DNA of 64,000 bases from the NCBI GenBank assembly GCA_959347315.1, contig OY365822.1:6249367-6313366 (forward strand), given 5' to 3'. Of this stretch, positions 62,716 to 64,000 are shown one piece after another. Below the pieces are notes generated by a model, which did not search any database, was not told the DNA's origin, and saw only the letters and a list, made by a program, of their open reading frames with translations. Within the stretch, counting starts at the first letter, position 1, and each line of letters opens with the position of its first letter. Source of the stretch: Bimastos eiseni (lineage: Eukaryota; Annelida; Clitellata; Crassiclitellata; Lumbricidae). A program made the translations under genes and the position numbers.

Positions 62716-64000
62716 AATGAGAACACACCAATGTATGAAGAACACACCAATGTATGGAGAACGAGAACACACCAATGTATGAAGAACACACCAATGTATA
62801 AAGAATACACCAATGTATGGAGAACTCACCAATGAATAAAGAACACACCAATGTATGGAGAACGAGAACACACCAATGTATGGAGAACTCACCAATGTAT
62901 AAAGAATACACCAATGTATGGAGAACTCACCAATGAATAAAGAACACACCAATGTATGGAGAACGAGAACACACCAATGTATGGAGAACTCACCAATGTA
63001 TAAAGAATACACCAATGTTTATGAAGAACGAGGACACACCAATGTATGGAGAACGAGAACACAACAATTAATGGAGAACACACCAATTAATGGAGAACAC
63101 ACCGATGTATGGAGAACGAGAACACACCAATGTATGGAGAACGAGAACACGCCAATTAATGGAGAACACACCAATTAATGGAGAACACACCGATGTATGG
63201 AGAACGAGAACACTGGAGAACACACCAATTAATGGAGAACACACCGATGTATGGAGAACGAGAACACACCAATGTATGGAGAACGAGAACACACCAATGT
63301 ATGGAGAACACACCAATTAATGGAGAACACACCGATGTATGGAGAACGAGAACACTGGAGAACACACCAATTAATGGAGAACACACCGATGTATGGAGAA
63401 CGAGAACACACCAATGTATGGAGAACGAGAACACGCCAATTAATGGAGAACACACCAATTAATGGAGAACACACCGATGTATGGAGAACGAGAACACTGG
63501 AGAACACACCAATTAATGGAGAACACACCGATGTATGGAGAACGAGAACACTGGAGAACACACCAATTAATGGAGAACACAACGATGTATGGAGAACGAG
63601 AACACACCAATGTATGGAGAACGAGAACACGCCAATTAATGGAGAACACACCAATTAATGGAGAACACACCGATGTATGGAGAACGAGAACACTGGAGAA
63701 CACACCAATTAATGGAGAACACACCGATGTATGGAGAACGAGAACACACCAATGTATGGAGAACGAGAACACACCAATTAATGGAGAACACACCAATTAA
63801 TGGAGAACACACCAATTAATGGAGAACACACCGATGTATGGAGAACGAGAACACACCAATTAATGGAGAACACACCAATTAATGGAGAACACACCGATGT
63901 ATGGAGAACGAGAACACACCAATTAATGGAGAACACACCAATTAATGGAGAACACACCGATGTATGGAGAACGAGAACACACCAATTAATGGAGAACACA
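62716..64000. repeat. Higher-order ACACCAATGTATGGAGAAC minisatellite, runs off the right edge
   Basis: Units share TGGAGAAC and ACACCAAT/ACACCGAT and alternate in at least three types (CCAATGTATGGAGAACGAGA, CCAATTAATGGAGAACACA, CCGATGTATGGAGAACGAGA). From about 63060 they are arranged in larger blocks punctuated by GAACACTGGAGAACACACC. Frames are open on both strands across hundreds of bases but are repeat artefacts. At least 1.28 kb long. Confidence 0.95.

Noticed and set aside
62700..64000. Open frames on both strands encoding repeats such as ENTPMYG or VCSPLIGVFS
   Set aside because: Pure consequence of a stop-free minisatellite unit; frames change with unit type, and there is no unique sequence or homology.

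Overview
The window is eukaryotic, animal nuclear DNA. Genes are split into short GC-rich exons with GT-AG introns of about 0.3-10 kb, set in AT-rich DNA crowded with microsatellites, minisatellites, tRNA-derived SINEs, non-autonomous hAT elements and degenerate TTAGGG-like tracts. The three recognisable genes are animal genes, and the repeat content suggests a marine invertebrate. An invertebrate deuterostome is my guess, but the phylum cannot be fixed by eye. One 200-base run of N (28852-29051) marks an assembly gap. Layout: (1) 530-13903, minus strand: DNA topoisomerase II. Fifteen exons join without a frame break into the N-terminal 713 residues (GHKL ATPase, transducer, TOPRIM). The winged-helix domain with the catalytic Tyr and the C-terminal tail lie beyond the left edge. 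(2) 13904-15225: 1.3 kb between the TOP2 start codon and the start codon of the divergent next gene, a candidate bidirectional promoter with CCAAT motifs and one ETS-like motif. (3) 15226-50280, plus strand: a complete TTC28 orthologue. Seventeen exons give 7,998 coding bases and 2,665 residues: a short N-terminal TPR block, a long TPR array mostly in one 2.3-kb exon, a CHAT (caspase-HetF-associated-with-TPRs) domain, a conserved post-CHAT region and a long disordered Ser-rich tail. Introns 1 (9.8 kb) and 2 (7.0 kb) hold only repeats and the gap. (4) 50281-62355: about 12 kb with no gene that I can support. It holds the TTC28 3' flank, SINE/LINE fragments, an inverted-repeat element, a hAT MITE and two clusters of a 20-bp repeat carrying kappaB-like sites. 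(5) 62356-62508, minus strand: last coding exon of a KSR/RAF-family pseudokinase, best read as KSR; the rest lies beyond the right edge. (6) 62546-64000: complex minisatellite, probably in the last KSR intron. How the genes relate: TOP2 and TTC28 share a promoter interval. TOP2 resolves sister chromatids, and mammalian TTC28 has been reported at the midzone/midbody, so co-expression in dividing cells is plausible but only inferred. KSR is a MAPK scaffold with no evident link beyond position. The most notable observations are a TTC28 CHAT domain lacking both catalytic residues, an intronic minisatellite apparently built from copies of the TOP2 exon 12 splice-donor region, clustered kappaB-consensus decamers beside KSR, direct repeats flanking a TTC28 exon, and nested repeat insertions with readable target-site duplications. 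All gene models come from reading splice sites, frame and family resemblance by eye.
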